A DNA stretch of 64,000 nt, taken from the NCBI GenBank assembly GCA_036788195.1, contig DAIQNX010000001.1:62001-126000 (forward strand). The letters are read 5' to 3'. Below, piece by piece: positions 1 to 7,975 of this stretch (positions within the stretch are counted from its first letter, which is position 1; each line of letters begins with the position of its first letter). The position numbers and the translations under genes were made by a program. Origin of the DNA: CALFXN01 sp937957815. Its GTDB lineage: Bacteria; Synergistota; Synergistia; Synergistales; Aminobacteriaceae. The notes under the pieces are model-generated. The model was not told where the DNA came from and did no database searches. It saw only the letters and a program-made list of their open reading frames with translations.

Positions 1-127
1 ATATAGAAATACATGTTTCAATCCCAATCGTCAGATAAACGATTGAGTCCAAACTCTGGCGAAATCTAACCGGAAGCACCAAACGCCCTTTCCCATCAAT
101 GCGATGTTCGAAAGTTCCCAAAAACAT
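1..127 (-). CDS. mraZ: MraZ transcriptional regulator (5' part, runs off the window)
   Basis: The reverse strand from 127 encodes MFLGTFEHRIDGKGRLVLPV followed by about 22 more in-frame residues to the window edge. This is the N-terminal SpoVT/AbrB-like half of MraZ, including the characteristic D-x-KGR-x-x-P pattern. The ATG (125-127) has a GGGAGG ribosome site at 135-140, seven bases upstream. MraZ is normally the first gene of the dcw (division and cell wall) cluster and represses its own promoter; the rest of the cluster would lie left of the window. Two TGGGN repeats sit immediately before the start (separate entry). Only the first 42 codons are visible, so integrity of the gene cannot be judged. 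Confidence 0.88.
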   Translation of the reverse strand, partial: MFLGTFEHRIDGKGRLVLPVRFRQSLDSIVYLTIGIETCISI

Positions 128-136
128 GGGTGTGCC

Positions 137-151
137 TCCCACTTTGCCCCA
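137..151 (-). promoter_or_regulatory. MraZ-binding repeats before mraZ
   Basis: On the minus strand the bases read TGGGG-CAAAG-TGGGA, two TGGGN pentamers separated by exactly five bases. This is the known MraZ operator geometry, usually three repeats; a third position ten bases further upstream reads TGTAG and is degenerate. The proximal repeat overlaps the mraZ ribosome binding site. The autoregulatory role is inferred from the family. Confidence 0.6.
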
Positions 152-190
152 TATTTCTACACCTAGAAACACCATACCATGAATACTACG

Positions 191-242
191 AAAAAAATAG
201 GTCCACAGGATTATCTGAGTTTTCCAGATGCACCTGTGGACC
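191..242 (-). terminator. Rho-independent terminator of rnpB
   Basis: The minus strand has a 10-bp arm GGTCCACAGG pairing with CCTGTGGACC, with a second small stem in the loop, followed by A and seven T. It lies about 40 bases beyond the RNase P RNA 3' end and separates it from mraZ. Confidence 0.85.
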
Positions 243-277
243 TTCTCGACGTTTCGTATTCGGGAAACGGAGAAAAG

Positions 278-620
278 ATTCCTGAGGGAGCATTTCGTAA
301 GCCGGGTTCTGTCTAGTGTGACCATTTATCTGGGAGGACCCTCGCGAGTCCCCTCAAGCGATCGTACCCGGAAGTCAGCGGGCAGCTTCATCCTTCCCTA
401 TTCGATCTTGCTCCGGACGGGGTTTGCCTGGCATTCGAGTTACCCCGAACCCGGTGAGCTTTTACCTCACCTTTTCACCCTTACCTATTTTACAGGCGGT
501 ATATTTCTGTGGCACTTTCCTTTGACTCGCGTCAACTGGGGGTTACCCAGCATCCTGCCCTTCGGAGCCCGGACTTTCCTCACCCGAAAGTGCGGCCACA
601 AGCAATACTCCCTCAGGTGT
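278..620 (-). ncRNA. rnpB: RNase P RNA (bacterial type A)
   Basis: The reverse strand carries the universal RNase P RNA landmarks in order: GAGGAAAGTCCGGGCTCC near the 5' end (P4 strand and CR-I), GGTAAGGGTGAAAAGGTG in the middle, and ACAGAACCCGGCTTA near the 3' end (second P4 strand). The ends close a 14-bp P1 helix: CCTGAGGGAGTATT (about 604-617) pairs with AATGCTCCCTCAGG (281-294) with one G-U pair. It is the catalytic RNA that matures tRNA 5' ends. A TAGAAT hexamer just upstream of the 5' end (about 621-632) is a plausible -10 box, but no good -35 was found. Ends are accurate to a few bases. Confidence 0.96.
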
Positions 621-722
621 ATAATTCTATCATGCTTTTGTGTTTCCTGCCTTGAAAGATTTTGATGTGGGGTTCACATTTTTGCATAATACGACAATAG
701 CTGATGAAAGGGTGAAGAGGCA

Positions 723-1529
723 ATGGACACAGAAAAGTCAAATTACGACTCCCCACAATATGAAATTTTTAAAACCAGAATAAGAGATTTAACAGGGCTT
801 GATTTAAATTCTTATAAAAACCAAATACATAGACGAGTGCATATGCTCATGCAAAGATGGAATGTAACTGATTACAATATTTATTTTACTACTATAAAGA
901 ATAATGATAACAAACTAAGAGAATTTTTAGATTATTTAACTATAAATGTTTCTGAATTTTTTAGAAACCCTAATAAATGGTGGGAATTAAGAGATACAAT
1001 CTTACCCAAAATAATAAAGGAAAGAATGTCGAAAAAAATAAAATTCTGGAGCGCAGGGTCAGCAACAGGTGAGGAACCATATTCATTGGCAATCCTTTCT
1101 CTTGAGGCCAAATTGTCGTCAACCACGCTTATTCTTGCGACTGATATCGATCAGGGAGCAACTACTATAGCCCAAAAGGGTAATTATCTAAAAAGACAAT
1201 TAATCAATGTCCCAGATTCGTATATTAAAAAATATTTTACGACTATTGATCATGAAAATTTTTCTGTTATTGACGAAGTTAAATCTAAGGTAAATTTTCA
1301 GCGCATAAATTTGATAGAAGATACCTTTGACAGCGATTTCGATTTGATATTATGTAGAAATGTTGTTATTTATTTTTCATCTGAGACCAAATCTAACTTA
1401 TATAAAAAATTTGTAAATGCTCTCAGACCTGGCGGATTTCTTCTAGTCGGTTCAACCGAACAAATTTTTGATTACAGAAAGATTGGATTTGAATCGGCCG
1501 GTCCATTTCTTTATCGTCGTCCATTGTAG
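723..1529 (+). CDS. cheR: CheR-type protein-glutamate O-methyltransferase
   Basis: The 268-residue product has the two CheR domains: an all-alpha N-terminal part (about 10-85) and a SAM-binding domain. The motif FWSAGSATGEEPYSLAI (about 108-124) is the CheR SAM-binding signature, and LILCRNVVIYF plus LRPGGFLLVGSTE match later conserved blocks. CheR methylates glutamates of chemoreceptors. No receptor, CheB, CheA or CheW gene is nearby. The gene is strikingly AT-rich with many AAA, ATA and TTA codons, roughly one third GC by eye against just over half in its neighbours, which suggests recent transfer or very different selection. A GAAGAGG ribosome site precedes the ATG. It ends at a terminator shared with the V-ATPase operon. 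Family assignment is firm; the partner receptor is unknown. Confidence 0.9.
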   Translation: MDTEKSNYDSPQYEIFKTRIRDLTGLDLNSYKNQIHRRVHMLMQRWNVTDYNIYFTTIKNNDNKLREFLDYLTINVSEFFRNPNKWWELRDTILPKIIKERMSKKIKFWSAGSATGEEPYSLAILSLEAKLSSTTLILATDIDQGATTIAQKGNYLKRQLINVPDSYIKKYFTTIDHENFSVIDEVKSKVNFQRINLIEDTFDSDFDLILCRNVVIYFSSETKSNLYKKFVNALRPGGFLLVGSTEQIFDYRKIGFESAGPFLYRRPL

Positions 1530-1541
1530 ACAATAGATTCC

Positions 1542-1588
1542 AAGGAAAATGAAGAGGCCGATTTTTTATCGGCCTCTTCATTTTCCTT
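1542..1588. terminator. Bidirectional terminator between cheR and the V-ATPase operon
   Basis: A perfect 21-bp inverted repeat (arms at 1542-1562 and 1568-1588) with a five-T loop; A/T-rich tails on both strands fit termination of both convergent transcription units. Confidence 0.85.
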
Positions 1589-1597
1589 GCGCCTCTG

Positions 1598-2221
1598 CTA
1601 ATGCGATCTCACAATCTCCTTGATCTTCATGAGTCGACTTAAGGTCGAACGTTCCTGTTCATCGAGTTTCATCGTAATATAGCGAATCGTCTCAATAAAC
1701 GCCGGAATCATGACGTGCTCAAGCGCATTAACTCTGCGACGTGTTTTCTCGATTTCGGTCGCCATAAGCGCAATAGCTTTTTCCTTTGCTGCAAGATCAA
1801 TCAACGCCGGAATGAGCTTCGCAAAACGCTCCAAAGCCAGATCAAGGCTTCCAGGAGAAGAGGCCAGACCGTAATTGAGAGCCGTTCCTTCCTGTTGGAC
1901 AATATATTCCGGAACAACGACGCTCATAACGTTTGCATGACGTACTCCCAAGCTACACCTCGAACCTGAAATCATAAGCGCCTGCTCAAGCATTGCTGGA
2001 AGTGTCTGAGCTCTTGCGAGCAAAAAACTCCTGAAGCATTCCGCCAGCTCTGCCTCAAGTTCTTCGCGAATCCGTTTGGCCCGTCGTGCCCTTTCCAGGA
2101 AAGCCTTAATGAGCGCATCCTGTTTATCCTTGAGGAGTTTATGTCCACGTTTAGCAACGACCAGACGTTTTTTCAGTCTGGAGAGCTCCATCCGGTTAGG
2201 ATTGACGTTGACTCTAGACAT
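1598..2221 (-). CDS. ntpD: V-type ATPase subunit D (central stalk)
   Basis: The 207-residue protein begins with VNPNRMELSRLKKRLVVAKRG, the hallmark N-terminus of V/A-type subunit D, and is long-helical throughout with a basic, coiled-coil-forming sequence. Subunit D is the rotor axle (counterpart of F-type gamma) that turns inside the A3B3 hexamer and couples it to the membrane ring. The ATG at 2221 has an AGGTGA ribosome site six bases upstream. It is the last gene of the nine-gene operon, ten bases after subunit B, and ends just before a strong terminator. Length is typical for the family. Confidence 0.95.
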   Translation of the reverse strand: MSRVNVNPNRMELSRLKKRLVVAKRGHKLLKDKQDALIKAFLERARRAKRIREELEAELAECFRSFLLARAQTLPAMLEQALMISGSRCSLGVRHANVMSVVVPEYIVQQEGTALNYGLASSPGSLDLALERFAKLIPALIDLAAKEKAIALMATEIEKTRRRVNALEHVMIPAFIETIRYITMKLDEQERSTLSRLMKIKEIVRSH

Positions 2222-2231
2222 GATGTCTCAC

Positions 2232-3650
2232 CTACGCAGACTTCTCAATTGCTTCGGCTTTCTCCTCCGTTTTCAGCCTCGGCTTAAGGTACTTCTCGAT
2301 GTACGCATCCCGGATTCGTTTCAATTCCTTAACAGGAATCATCGTCAACAGGTTCCAGCCAAGTTCGAGTGTTTCCTCAATTGTTCTGTTCTCGTATTCA
2401 CCCTGCCGAACATACTTGTCTTCGAATGCATCCGAAAACTTCGCAAAGGCCTTGTCCTCTTCCGTCAAGGCGCCTTCGCCGAGGATAACCGCGAGTTCCT
2501 TGGCTTCCTTTCCTCTCGCGTACGCCGCAAAGAGCTGGTTCATCAAGTCGGCATGATCTTCTCTGGTCTTCTCTTTTCCGATTCCCTTATCCTTCAAACG
2601 CGACAAGGAAGGCATGACATCCACAGGCGGATAAATACCTTTACGATGAAGGGTCCGACTCAAAATGATCTGCCCCTCGGTAATGTACCCTGTAAGATCC
2701 GGAATAGGATGTGTTTTGTCATCTTCCGGCATCGTCAGAATCGGGATCTGGGTGATCGAACCCTTCTTTCCCTTGAGCCGTCCCGCCCGTTCGTACATTG
2801 TAGCCAAGTCTGTGTAGAGGTACCCCGGATAGCCTCTTCGGCCCGGAACTTCTTTACGCGCAGCCGAGATTTCGCGGAGAGCTTCACAGTAGTTTGTCAA
2901 GTCTGTCAGGATAACGACAACGTGCATATCCTGTTCAAAGGCCAGATATTCCGCAGCCGTCAACGCAAGACGCGGCGTTGTTATTCTCTCAATAGCCGGG
3001 TCATCGGCAAGATTGACAAACATAACGGTTCTTTTGATAGCGCCCGTTTTTCTGAAGTCTTCCATAAAGAAGGACGCCTCTTCGAATGTGATTCCCATAG
3101 CTGCAAAGACAACCGCAAAGTCTTCGTGGCCGCTAATGACCGAGGCTTGCCTTGCAATCTGCGCGGCCATACGGTTATGAGGCAAGCCGCTTCCTGAAAA
3201 TATCGGAAGTTTTTGTCCCCGGACCATCGGATTCATGCCGTCGATCGTCGATATACCGGTCTGTATGAACTCAGAAGGGAAATCACGGGAAAAGGGATTC
3301 ATCGGCATTCCGTTGATATCGAGTTTCGTATCCGCAAGTATCGGGGCTCCGTCATCTATTGGTTCACCGCGTCCATTGAAAACCCTGCCAAGCATTTCGC
3401 GACTTACGGAGAGCGTCAGCACTTTGCCCAAGAAACGGAGTTTCGTGGACTTGATATCGATCCCGTCCGTTCCTTCGAAAACCTGAACAAGCGCCTTATC
3501 CGACGTAATTTCCAAAACTCTGCCGCGCCTGTGGTCGCCATTTGCGAGCTCAATCTCAACAAGTTCGTCGTACCGGACTTCCTTCGTCTTCTGAACAACC
3601 AAGAGAGGACCCGAGAGTTCGGATATCGTCGAATATTCCCTAGGCAGCAT
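2232..3650 (-). CDS. ntpB: V-type ATPase subunit B (non-catalytic)
   Basis: The 472-residue protein aligns over its whole length with V/A-type B subunits: a beta-barrel N-terminus (EYSTISELSGPLLVVQKT), the central nucleotide-binding-fold region with SGSGLPHNRMAAQIARQA in place of a true Walker A motif, and GSITQIPILTMPEDDKTHPI. It alternates with subunit A in the A3B3 head and is regulatory rather than catalytic, in line with the missing P-loop lysine. Its ATG overlaps the last eleven bases of subunit A, with a GGAGGGG ribosome site inside that gene, so translation is probably coupled. Confidence 0.96.
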   Translation of the reverse strand: MLPREYSTISELSGPLLVVQKTKEVRYDELVEIELANGDHRRGRVLEITSDKALVQVFEGTDGIDIKSTKLRFLGKVLTLSVSREMLGRVFNGRGEPIDDGAPILADTKLDINGMPMNPFSRDFPSEFIQTGISTIDGMNPMVRGQKLPIFSGSGLPHNRMAAQIARQASVISGHEDFAVVFAAMGITFEEASFFMEDFRKTGAIKRTVMFVNLADDPAIERITTPRLALTAAEYLAFEQDMHVVVILTDLTNYCEALREISAARKEVPGRRGYPGYLYTDLATMYERAGRLKGKKGSITQIPILTMPEDDKTHPIPDLTGYITEGQIILSRTLHRKGIYPPVDVMPSLSRLKDKGIGKEKTREDHADLMNQLFAAYARGKEAKELAVILGEGALTEEDKAFAKFSDAFEDKYVRQGEYENRTIEETLELGWNLLTMIPVKELKRIRDAYIEKYLKPRLKTEEKAEAIEKSA

Positions 3651-5433
3651 CGGTATCCCCTCCGATCGGGATGAGGCGTGCGATTTCTTCCTTGATTTCT
3701 CCCTCTATCGCATCAAGCTGAGAGATCTGTTTTTCCTCGATATATCGCATTCTCGCGATTGTCTCGCGCACCGGCAGGTTGAATACGGACTGCATGGGCG
3801 CTCCCTTCTTCAACGCATCCATCGCAAGGTGGTGGAACTTCACAATGGTGCTGAGCATCTTGAACTGCTTTTCCATTGAAGCGAACGTGTCAACTTCATG
3901 GAATGCATTTTGATGCAGAAAATCTTCCCTCAAGGATTTCGCGGTTTCAAGAATCATGCGCTCATCTTTTGAAAGGGCATCAATTCCAACCAGACGGACG
4001 ATTTCCTTGAGCTTGTCCTCTTCCTCAAGGAGGGTCATCGCTTCAACCCGAAGAGAACTCCATTCGTCATCGAACTTTGCATCCCAGTACTCGTCAAGCT
4101 TTTCCGTATAAAGGGAATAGCTGAGCAGCCAGTTGATCGCGGGGAAATGGCGCTGATACGCGAGATTCGCATCAAGACCCCAAAACACTTTCGTCACGCG
4201 CAAGGTGTTTTGGCTGACCGGTTCGGAAAGGTCACCCCCGGGGGGTGAAACCGCTCCGATAGCCGTAACTGATCCCTCACGCCCCTCGGAACCGAGAACG
4301 ATCGCCCGCCCCGCACGCTCGTAGAAAGAGGCGAGTCGCGTTCCGAGATATGCGGGATAACCTTCTTCTCCGGGCATTTCCTCGAGACGTCCCGACATCT
4401 CTCTGAGCGCCTCTGCCCAGCGGCTCGTCGAGTCCGCCATCAACGCGACAGAATAGCCCATATCCCTGTAATACTCCGCCATTGTGATTGCCGTGTAAAT
4501 ACTCGCTTCTCGCGCCGCAACGGGCATGTTTGACGTATTCGCGATGAGGATCGTCCGCTTCATCAGCGGCTGTCCCGAACGCGGATCTTCAAGTTCCGGG
4601 AACTCGAGAAGAACGTCGGTCATTTCGTTTCCACGTTCTCCGCAGCCGACATAGACGACTATTTCGGCTTCCGCCCATTTGGCGAGCTGGTGCTGAATAA
4701 CGGTCTTCCCGGAGCCGAAGGGGCCCGGTACACAGGCGGTTCCACCCATCGCTATGGGGAAGAAGGCATCGACGACTCTTTGCCCCGTCGTCATCGGAGT
4801 CACGGGAGGAAGTCTCTTTGCGACCGGTCGTCCCTTCCGAACCGGCCATTTTTGCAACATAACGACTGGATGAACGGATTTCCCGTCCCTGATAGTTGCA
4901 ATGACTTCCTCGACGGTGAACTCTCCCTTGGAAATGCTCTCGATCGTTCCTTGAATTCCCACAGGAACGAGGATTCTGTGTTCAACGAGAACCGTTTCCT
5001 GAACGACACCCAGAATATCGCCAGCAACGACCGTATCTCCCTTCGATACTCTCGGTTCGAAAACCCATTTCTTGCTTCGGTCGATGGCGGGAACGAAAAT
5101 TCCTCTTGAAATGTACGGGCTCTTCGCAGCCTCTTCAATCAGTTCGAGAGGGCGTTGAACTCCGTCGTAGAACTGCTCGATCATTCCGGGTCCGAGCTCA
5201 ACGCTGAGCGCTTCTCCCGTGTCCACTACCGGCTCTCCAGGCATCAAACCGGATGTTTCTTCGTACGCCTGAATCGAAGCTGTATCGCCCTTGAGCTCAA
5301 TGATCTCTCCGACGAGTCCCAACGCTCCGATGCGTACGACGTCGTACATGCTCGCTCCGGTCATACCCTTCGCCACGACGAGCGGACCCGAGATCTTTTC
5401 TATAGTCCCCTGTATCTTCTTGTCAGTGGCCAC
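3640..5433 (-). CDS. ntpA: V-type ATPase catalytic subunit A
   Basis: The 597-residue protein is the catalytic subunit. It has the beta-barrel N-terminus, the inserted non-homologous region of V/A-type A subunits (about 110-190), Walker A GPFGSGKT (about 233-240), the catalytic glutamate in CGERGNEMTDVL, and the ALMADSTSRWAEALREMSGR block. Length is typical. Translation starts at a GTG (5431-5433) preceded by GGAGG nine bases upstream. Within the operon it follows subunit F and overlaps subunit B. It hydrolyses or synthesises ATP at the A/B interface in the cytoplasm; direction in this organism cannot be told from sequence. Confidence 0.97.
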   Translation of the reverse strand: MATDKKIQGTIEKISGPLVVAKGMTGASMYDVVRIGALGLVGEIIELKGDTASIQAYEETSGLMPGEPVVDTGEALSVELGPGMIEQFYDGVQRPLELIEEAAKSPYISRGIFVPAIDRSKKWVFEPRVSKGDTVVAGDILGVVQETVLVEHRILVPVGIQGTIESISKGEFTVEEVIATIRDGKSVHPVVMLQKWPVRKGRPVAKRLPPVTPMTTGQRVVDAFFPIAMGGTACVPGPFGSGKTVIQHQLAKWAEAEIVVYVGCGERGNEMTDVLLEFPELEDPRSGQPLMKRTILIANTSNMPVAAREASIYTAITMAEYYRDMGYSVALMADSTSRWAEALREMSGRLEEMPGEEGYPAYLGTRLASFYERAGRAIVLGSEGREGSVTAIGAVSPPGGDLSEPVSQNTLRVTKVFWGLDANLAYQRHFPAINWLLSYSLYTEKLDEYWDAKFDDEWSSLRVEAMTLLEEEDKLKEIVRLVGIDALSKDERMILETAKSLREDFLHQNAFHEVDTFASMEKQFKMLSTIVKFHHLAMDALKKGAPMQSVFNLPVRETIARMRYIEEKQISQLDAIEGEIKEEIARLIPIGGDTDAA

Positions 5434-5466
5434 TCCGTATCGCCTCCACCAGAATTCTTCTGTCGT

Positions 5467-5781
5467 TCATTTCACGGCGAATATGTCCATACCGACAGCA
5501 CGTTCAACGCTGCTCCGTATGGATCTCAAACCTGCCCCAGCACCGCCACGGATACCGGGAATCGTTACGATACTGACGGCACTCGTTTCGTTGATTTCCT
5601 GTACTAACTGCTGGTTCGCAACGTAGAATTCTTCCTGAAGAAAAACCACCGCATATTCATTCCTGACACACTTGAGCAGAATATCGCGAAATTCGTCGGT
5701 GGTCATGTCCTTCAGGATGAACGGAGTGACTCCGACTGCCTGGAAAGGGAGAACGGTTTCATAATCTCCGATTGCTGCCAT
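5467..5781 (-). CDS. ntpF: V-type ATPase subunit F
   Basis: The protein (104 residues from this ATG) starts MAAIGDYETVLPFQAVGV and ends with IRSSVERAVGMDIF, the conserved ends of subunit F, which binds subunit D in the central rotor shaft. A GTG at 5806-5808 in the same frame would add nine residues and has the stronger ribosome site (AGGGGG, ten bases upstream). The ATG at 5781 is chosen because it reproduces the usual family length, but its own ribosome site is weak, so the start is uncertain. The GTG alternative overlaps the subunit C stop codon. Confidence 0.92.
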   Translation of the reverse strand: MAAIGDYETVLPFQAVGVTPFILKDMTTDEFRDILLKCVRNEYAVVFLQEEFYVANQQLVQEINETSAVSIVTIPGIRGGAGAGLRSIRSSVERAVGMDIFAVK

Positions 5782-5797
5782 CGCTCTGCTTTCTTCT

Positions 5798-6811
5798 TTA
5801 CTGGACACGTCGCAGCAACCCCCTTACCATTTCCCGATTTGTGCCGTTCGCAACAGACACGAGCAAAATACGCACATTCTTGGCTTCCATTTCCTTTGCC
5901 CAAAGGTATTGAATGATATTGTCCTCAGAAAATGCTCCATATTTCGCTTTTGAAAGAACTTTGGTGATGTAGTCGTCAAGAACGCGTTCCATCTCCACAA
6001 GAACATGATTCATGTCACCGAGTTCTTTCAGCTCTCCGATGAGAATTCCGCAATCCGTAAATCCGACAAGCTTGGTCCATCCTTCGAGCGGTTCAGATAG
6101 CAGAGCCACAAGGCTCTCCTTCGATATATATCCCCCATCGTGGAAAAATGACTCCGCAGACGAGGCATCGACACCGATGCGGCGCAAACGGACCGCATTT
6201 CTGACGTTTTCCGCGTCGATCTTCGCTCGTGTCCATGCAAGAATCGAAGGGATGGCACAATCCGAGCCCATTTTACGGATCATGAGATATTGCTGGTCGT
6301 CGAGTTCCTTTTCCACTTCGAGGATATTCTTCGCCTGTTCCCAAAGCGCGACGCTCTTGGGCAGAACGACATGAAGTCCGTACGGCAACAGCCTGTAATC
6401 CTCGCTTTCGACCGCCATAACGAGATCGTCAGTCGGAATATTCCCAAGCTTCGTCAGAAGATCGAATCGCCTTTCGTGTCCCTCTTTTTGAAGAATATGA
6501 CTCTTCACCAGTACTTTTATGTTATGAAAGTCATAAGGAATTCTGCAGATTTCTACAAGCCGCTTGTCAGGTACGAATTTCTGGAGTTCCGAATAGACAT
6601 ACAACAGTTCGGATTCAATCGCCTTATCGAATTCCCGATTTGATTTCAAGTCAGCAATCCAAGCCGCGTACGCAGTTTCCCCCAAGACTTTCATTGCTGC
6701 ATCCAGATCTTCCGAATCCAGGATTCTCTGGTAGGAACTCTCGTCGAGAAGGCGGTTTCCCATTGCCCTCAAGCGGGCTACTGTATATCCATAACGCTCC
6801 GCCGGAGCCAT
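5798..6811 (-). CDS. ntpC: V-type ATPase subunit C (d-type, rotor cap)
   Basis: The 337-residue protein matches V/A-type subunit C: the N-terminal YTVARLRAMGNRLLDESSYQRI block and a three-fold repeated helical architecture, with DFHNIKVLVKSHI about residue 95 and a terminal region containing LWAKEMEAKNVRILLVSVANG. It caps the K ring and seats the D/F shaft. The ATG at 6811 has a GGAGGTGG ribosome site. Seventeen bases separate it from subunit E upstream, and it runs into subunit F downstream. Confidence 0.94.
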   Translation of the reverse strand: MAPAERYGYTVARLRAMGNRLLDESSYQRILDSEDLDAAMKVLGETAYAAWIADLKSNREFDKAIESELLYVYSELQKFVPDKRLVEICRIPYDFHNIKVLVKSHILQKEGHERRFDLLTKLGNIPTDDLVMAVESEDYRLLPYGLHVVLPKSVALWEQAKNILEVEKELDDQQYLMIRKMGSDCAIPSILAWTRAKIDAENVRNAVRLRRIGVDASSAESFFHDGGYISKESLVALLSEPLEGWTKLVGFTDCGILIGELKELGDMNHVLVEMERVLDDYITKVLSKAKYGAFSEDNIIQYLWAKEMEAKNVRILLVSVANGTNREMVRGLLRRVQ

Positions 6812-6828
6812 CGATCCACCTCCGCACT

Positions 6829-7410
6829 CTAGGCCGAAAAGAGCCGGGACACGATATTCGCTTCGATATCGTCACGAACCCAACGAAGCAACATATCCCA
6901 GGAACAATTCGTGTCTATATCTCCTTGTCTCAAAACAAACCCACCAGAAATGGGAATCCGGTTCTTGGCAAGCGTCAATCGAGTCTTATGTTCTTCATTG
7001 TATGTGGAAAGCCACTGTTCTGTGATGAACTTCTCATTTGCTCCGACAAGAAGCTCCTCATCGCCTTTGGGTGAGGAATTCCTCAAAAGCGCTTTTACGA
7101 AATTCAGATACTTTCCCTCAGGCAAATTCTGCAGAACCCGAAGCGCTTCCTTCAACGTGTCGTCAATAAGCTCCTGTTTGACGCCAAGCTCCATCTTCTG
7201 CACGTCAAGATTAGCAACGATTTCGCGACGTCTGAATATCTCGGGTTCTTCCTTTTTCAAACGCTCCCTGTACTGAGACTCGATTACCGCGATCTCATCA
7301 TCCGTCTTCTTCCCGACCCTGACGGTTTCATCACGCGCCGCATCGAGTATCCGTCGTGATTCTTGCTGCGCTTCGGACTCGATTTTGGCCTTTATTTCAG
7401 CCAATGACAT
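6829..7410 (-). CDS. ntpE: V-type ATPase subunit E (peripheral stalk)
   Basis: The 193-residue protein begins with a long charged helix (about 1-90, rich in K, E, R and A) and ends with a globular domain containing GGFVLRQGDIDTNCSWDMLL, typical of the V/A-type E subunit. It pairs with the G/H subunit to form the peripheral stalk that holds the A3B3 head against the membrane I subunit. It lies between K and C in the operon. Family and length agree; the sequence of this subunit is generally poorly conserved, hence slightly lower confidence than for A or B. Confidence 0.92.
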   Translation of the reverse strand: MSLAEIKAKIESEAQQESRRILDAARDETVRVGKKTDDEIAVIESQYRERLKKEEPEIFRRREIVANLDVQKMELGVKQELIDDTLKEALRVLQNLPEGKYLNFVKALLRNSSPKGDEELLVGANEKFITEQWLSTYNEEHKTRLTLAKNRIPISGGFVLRQGDIDTNCSWDMLLRWVRDDIEANIVSRLFSA

Positions 7411-7430
7411 CGCTCATCACCTCAAAGGTT

Positions 7431-7910
7431 CTAGAGCTTTATGGAGTTGAGAAGGATGATGCTCGTAAGAAGCGCAAGCACCGCGTATGTTTCCACCATT
7501 GCGGGAAGAATGACTGCTTTTCCGGTTTCTTCAGGTCTCTTGGCGATCATCTGGATGCATGCGGCCGACGTTTTTCCCTGTGCTATAGCGGAGAAATATT
7601 CGGCAATGGCAACGGGAAGACATGCGAAGCAAATTCCAAGTCCCTGCCAGATTCCAACGGCAAGAGGACTTCCTCCGAGGAGACCCACCTTAAGAAGAAC
7701 AAGAAACGCTGTCATAAGTCCATAAATGCCTTGTGTACCGGGAAGAGCCTGCAACAGAAGTACCAGACCGAACTTGCCTGGATCTTCAGTCATCACTCCC
7801 GCTCCGGACTCGCCGGCGATACCGACTCCTATGGCAGAACCGGCGCCTGCCCATCCGGCAGCAAGGGCTGCTCCCAATACCGACAGCATAATTCCAAGAT
7901 ACTGCTCCAT
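7431..7910 (-). CDS. ntpK: V-type ATPase membrane rotor subunit K (16 kDa, Na+-type residues)
   Basis: The protein is 159 residues from the ATG at 7910, preceded by GAGGGGAG; a TTG seven codons upstream is rejected because the ribosome site would lie inside it. It has four hydrophobic helices as two fused hairpins. The motif LPGTQGIYG gives L56, T59 and Q60; IAQGK gives Q111; PAMVETYA gives E140. These correspond to the Na+ ligands L61, T64, Q65, Q110 and E139 of the Enterococcus hirae NtpK ring. The glutamate carries the ion. A single fused-hairpin subunit with one carboxylate resembles the E. hirae rotor. Na+ coupling is inferred from the ligands. Confidence 0.95.
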   Translation of the reverse strand: MEQYLGIMLSVLGAALAAGWAGAGSAIGVGIAGESGAGVMTEDPGKFGLVLLLQALPGTQGIYGLMTAFLVLLKVGLLGGSPLAVGIWQGLGICFACLPVAIAEYFSAIAQGKTSAACIQMIAKRPEETGKAVILPAMVETYAVLALLTSIILLNSIKL

Positions 7911-7975
7911 ACTTAAGTACACTCCCCTCAAATTTGATCAAGATTTATACTTCCGCCCAAGAGAGCCGGGGCACA

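Noticed and set aside
228..665. Open frame of 145 codons on the plus strand
   Set aside because: It lies antisense to RNase P RNA, whose conserved blocks and P1 helix explain the sequence.
2076..3197. Long plus-strand frame of 373 codons
   Set aside because: Antisense shadow of V-ATPase subunit B; no ribosome site and no recognisable domain.
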